Positions 5,596 to 6,026 of a DNA stretch of 6,026 bases are shown piece by piece. The stretch is from an uncultured Pseudomonadota bacterium (lineage in GTDB: Bacteria; SAR324; NAC60-12). The stretch covers positions 1 to 6,026 of the forward strand of contig CAJXNF010000190.1 of the NCBI GenBank assembly GCA_913056375.1. Reading direction: 5' to 3'. A model generated the notes under the pieces. That model saw nothing but the letters and a program-made list of their open reading frames with translations. It was not told where the DNA came from and did no database searches. A program made the translations under genes and the position numbers. Numbering within the stretch: the first letter of the stretch is position 1; each line of letters starts with the position of its first letter.

Positions 5596-6026
5596 TTATC
5601 CGTGAGCACCCACAATATAGGATACCACCTCATTCATATCAGTGGCTTCCCTTTGAAGATCCGCAATCACACTACCTCTTCTCAGAACTACAATCCGCTG
5701 GCAAGCTGCAAAGATGTCATTCAGACGATGGCTGATTAAGATCACAGCTATTCCAGCATCTCTCATTTGCTCAATGAGCTTCAGAACTCCTTCCACCTCA
5801 CGAACAGCGAGAGCTGCTGTGGGCTCATCCATAATCACCAACTTCGGATCAAAGGTCAGAGCCCTTGCAATTGCTACGGTTTGCTGCTGGCCTCCTGACA
5901 ATCGCCCAACTGGGACATGGATTGAGGGGATTCGAGCACCCAGCCGATCAATCATCTTGAGGGCTTCCGCATCAATTTTTTCTTTATCTACAAAGCCCGG
6001 AAGAAAACCCCAGAGACGTTTAGTAG
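5596..6026 (-). CDS. Sugar ABC transporter ATP-binding protein, C-terminal part (5' end outside window)
   Basis: The frame stays open to the right edge of the window, so the ATG at 5955 is internal; 142 C-terminal residues are visible. The ABC signature LSGGQQQ (at 5887-5901), Walker B LVIMDEPTAAL with catalytic Glu (5824-5826), and the switch His in LISHRL (5728-5730) are all intact; Walker A lies outside the window. The wording DEPTAAL, the ISHRLNDIF stretch and the end YIVGAHG resemble the carbohydrate-uptake group 2 ATPases (RbsA/FrcA). The protein stops soon after this domain, so it is either a single-domain FrcA-type subunit of about 260 residues or the end of a double-domain RbsA-type protein; the intact catalytic motifs favour the first. 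It would drive uptake of a monosaccharide at the cytoplasmic face of the inner membrane, with permease and periplasmic binding protein genes probably outside the window. The ketose 3-epimerase gene follows after 15 bp. Confidence 0.9.
   Translation of the reverse strand, partial: TKRLWGFLPGFVDKEKIDAEALKMIDRLGARIPSIHVPVGRLSGGQQQTVAIARALTFDPKLVIMDEPTAALAVREVEGVLKLIEQMRDAGIAVILISHRLNDIFAACQRIVVLRRGSVIADLQREATDMNEVVSYIVGAHG

Noticed and set aside
5410..5739. 109-codon plus-strand reading frame antisense to the epimerase and ABC ATPase genes
   Set aside because: It spans the junction of two well-supported minus-strand genes and has no recognisable motif.
5596..5955. ABC ATPase gene starting at the ATG at 5955
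   Set aside because: The frame continues open to the window edge, and an ATPase starting there would lack Walker A.

Overview
The window holds six genes in three blocks, with no RNA gene, insertion sequence or CRISPR array visible. It looks like the chromosome of a free-living, probably marine, Gram-negative bacterium of moderate G+C. The main reason is the large gene entering from the left. It is the 3' part of a PfaC-type subunit of an anaerobic polyunsaturated fatty acid (PUFA) / secondary-lipid synthase, an enzyme found mainly in marine bacteria. The phylum cannot be fixed from this sequence alone.

Block 1 (plus strand, 2-2146) is the C-terminal 714 residues of PfaC: two FabA-like dehydratase units, each a degenerate hot-dog followed by a catalytic one with a CHF..DPVM motif. 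The gene ends only 3 bp from a convergent gene, so no pfaD follows it directly.

Block 2 (minus strand, 4544 down to 2150) is a compact operon: a ParA-type ATPase, an unrecognised charged helical protein overlapping it by 4 bp (ATGA), and, 14 bp further, a 3-mercaptopyruvate sulfurtransferase (SseA-like). The ParA plus helical-partner pair is the least explained part of the window. The partner is not a recognisable ParB, but its Arg-rich N-terminus and translational coupling suggest it is the ParA partner. The 181-bp region upstream of parA contains a 13-bp perfect palindrome and an imperfect direct repeat, candidate operator or centromere sites.

Block 3 (minus strand, 6026 down to 4726) is the end of a sugar-uptake operon: the C-terminal part of a FrcA/RbsA-type sugar ABC transporter ATPase, then 15 bp later a ketose 3-epimerase of the D-tagatose/D-psicose 3-epimerase type with all metal ligands present. 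Together they suggest import and isomerisation of a rare ketose or a related sugar. A T8 run and a GC-rich hairpin follow the epimerase stop and probably mark the operon end.

I found no clearly novel system. The best candidate for a second look is the ParA/helical-protein pair with its upstream palindrome.
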